Under the pieces are notes generated by a model. That model ran no database searches. It was not told the origin of the DNA and saw only the letters and a list, made by a program, of their open reading frames with translations. Made by a program: the position numbers and the translations under genes. Shown here piece after piece: positions 5,166 to 5,259 of a stretch of 5,259 nucleotides of DNA (positions within the stretch are counted from its first letter, which is position 1; each line of letters starts with the position of its first letter). The stretch comes from an uncultured Bacteroidales bacterium. Lineage in GTDB: Bacteria > Bacteroidota > Bacteroidia > Bacteroidales > Bacteroidaceae. The stretch is taken from assembly GCA_945871755.1 (NCBI GenBank), contig CAMBWV010000103.1:1-5259 (forward strand), given 5' to 3'.

Positions 5166-5228
5166 GTCACAAAAATCCTGTGGCCACTGATAAAACAAAA
5201 ACCGAAAAAACCCCTTGCACTTGATGCA

Positions 5229-5250
5229 AAATGTCTCTGGCGAGACATTT
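5229..5250. repeat. Inverted repeat AAATGTCTC / GAGACATTT with a 4-base loop
   Basis: The 9-base arms are perfect around TGGC. On the minus strand the flanks GCATCAAATG and GCATCAAGTG form a short direct repeat on either side, suggesting a compound repeat that may continue past the window edge. Confidence 0.6.
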
Positions 5251-5259
5251 GATGCTGTG

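Larger units (their letters stand above)
4611..5259. other. 649 bases without a convincing gene
   Basis: This stretch is mostly AT-rich. It holds the plus-strand promoter and terminator (4858-4941), a long hairpin (4982-5038) and smaller inverted repeats at 5137-5165 and 5229-5250. From 4611 to about 4857 I see nothing I can name. A plus-strand frame open from 4828 to 5085 crosses the promoter and terminator and looks accidental. Confidence 0.55.

Overview
The window reads as Bacteroidales DNA, most like Prevotella or a relative. Three things point there: promoter-like sites of the Bacteroidetes form (TTTG, about 20 bases, TAnnTTTG), no Shine-Dalgarno sequences before the starts, and the gene set itself (a TonB-dependent receptor, a PnuC-family permease, and a multicopy-type AAA-ATPase/nuclease protein). 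This placement is an inference from style, not a database match.

The centre is a thiamine acquisition operon on the minus strand, read from right to left. A promoter-like box near 4603-4610 is followed by a leader of about 200 bases with a recognisable TPP (THI-box) riboswitch at about 4495-4584. Next come a 756-residue TonB-dependent outer-membrane receptor (2126-4396), a PnuT-type inner-membrane thiamine permease (1203-1766), and thiamine pyrophosphokinase (542-1177). Together they would bring thiamine across the outer membrane, move it across the inner membrane, and trap it as thiamine pyrophosphate, with the product feeding back on the leader RNA. The set is a known arrangement in Bacteroides and relatives.

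Two parts of this operon are unusual. The aptamer has an intact pyrimidine-binding half (the CTGAGA region), but the normally near-invariant GCGTAGGGA segment is replaced and no good closing helix P1 can be drawn. In addition, 359 bases separate the receptor from the permease gene. They are filled with a modular array of small hairpins joined by a TGAAACTA-type linker, including about 50-base inverted copies around a 103-base core.

Left of the operon, after a 240-base gap with a clear promoter, the first 100 residues of an AAA-ATPase/PD-(D/E)XK family protein run off the window on the minus strand (1-301). Right of the operon, 4611-5259 has no convincing gene. It holds a good plus-strand promoter followed at once by a textbook intrinsic terminator (a possible tiny RNA or attenuator), a long AT-rich hairpin, and further inverted repeats near the edge.
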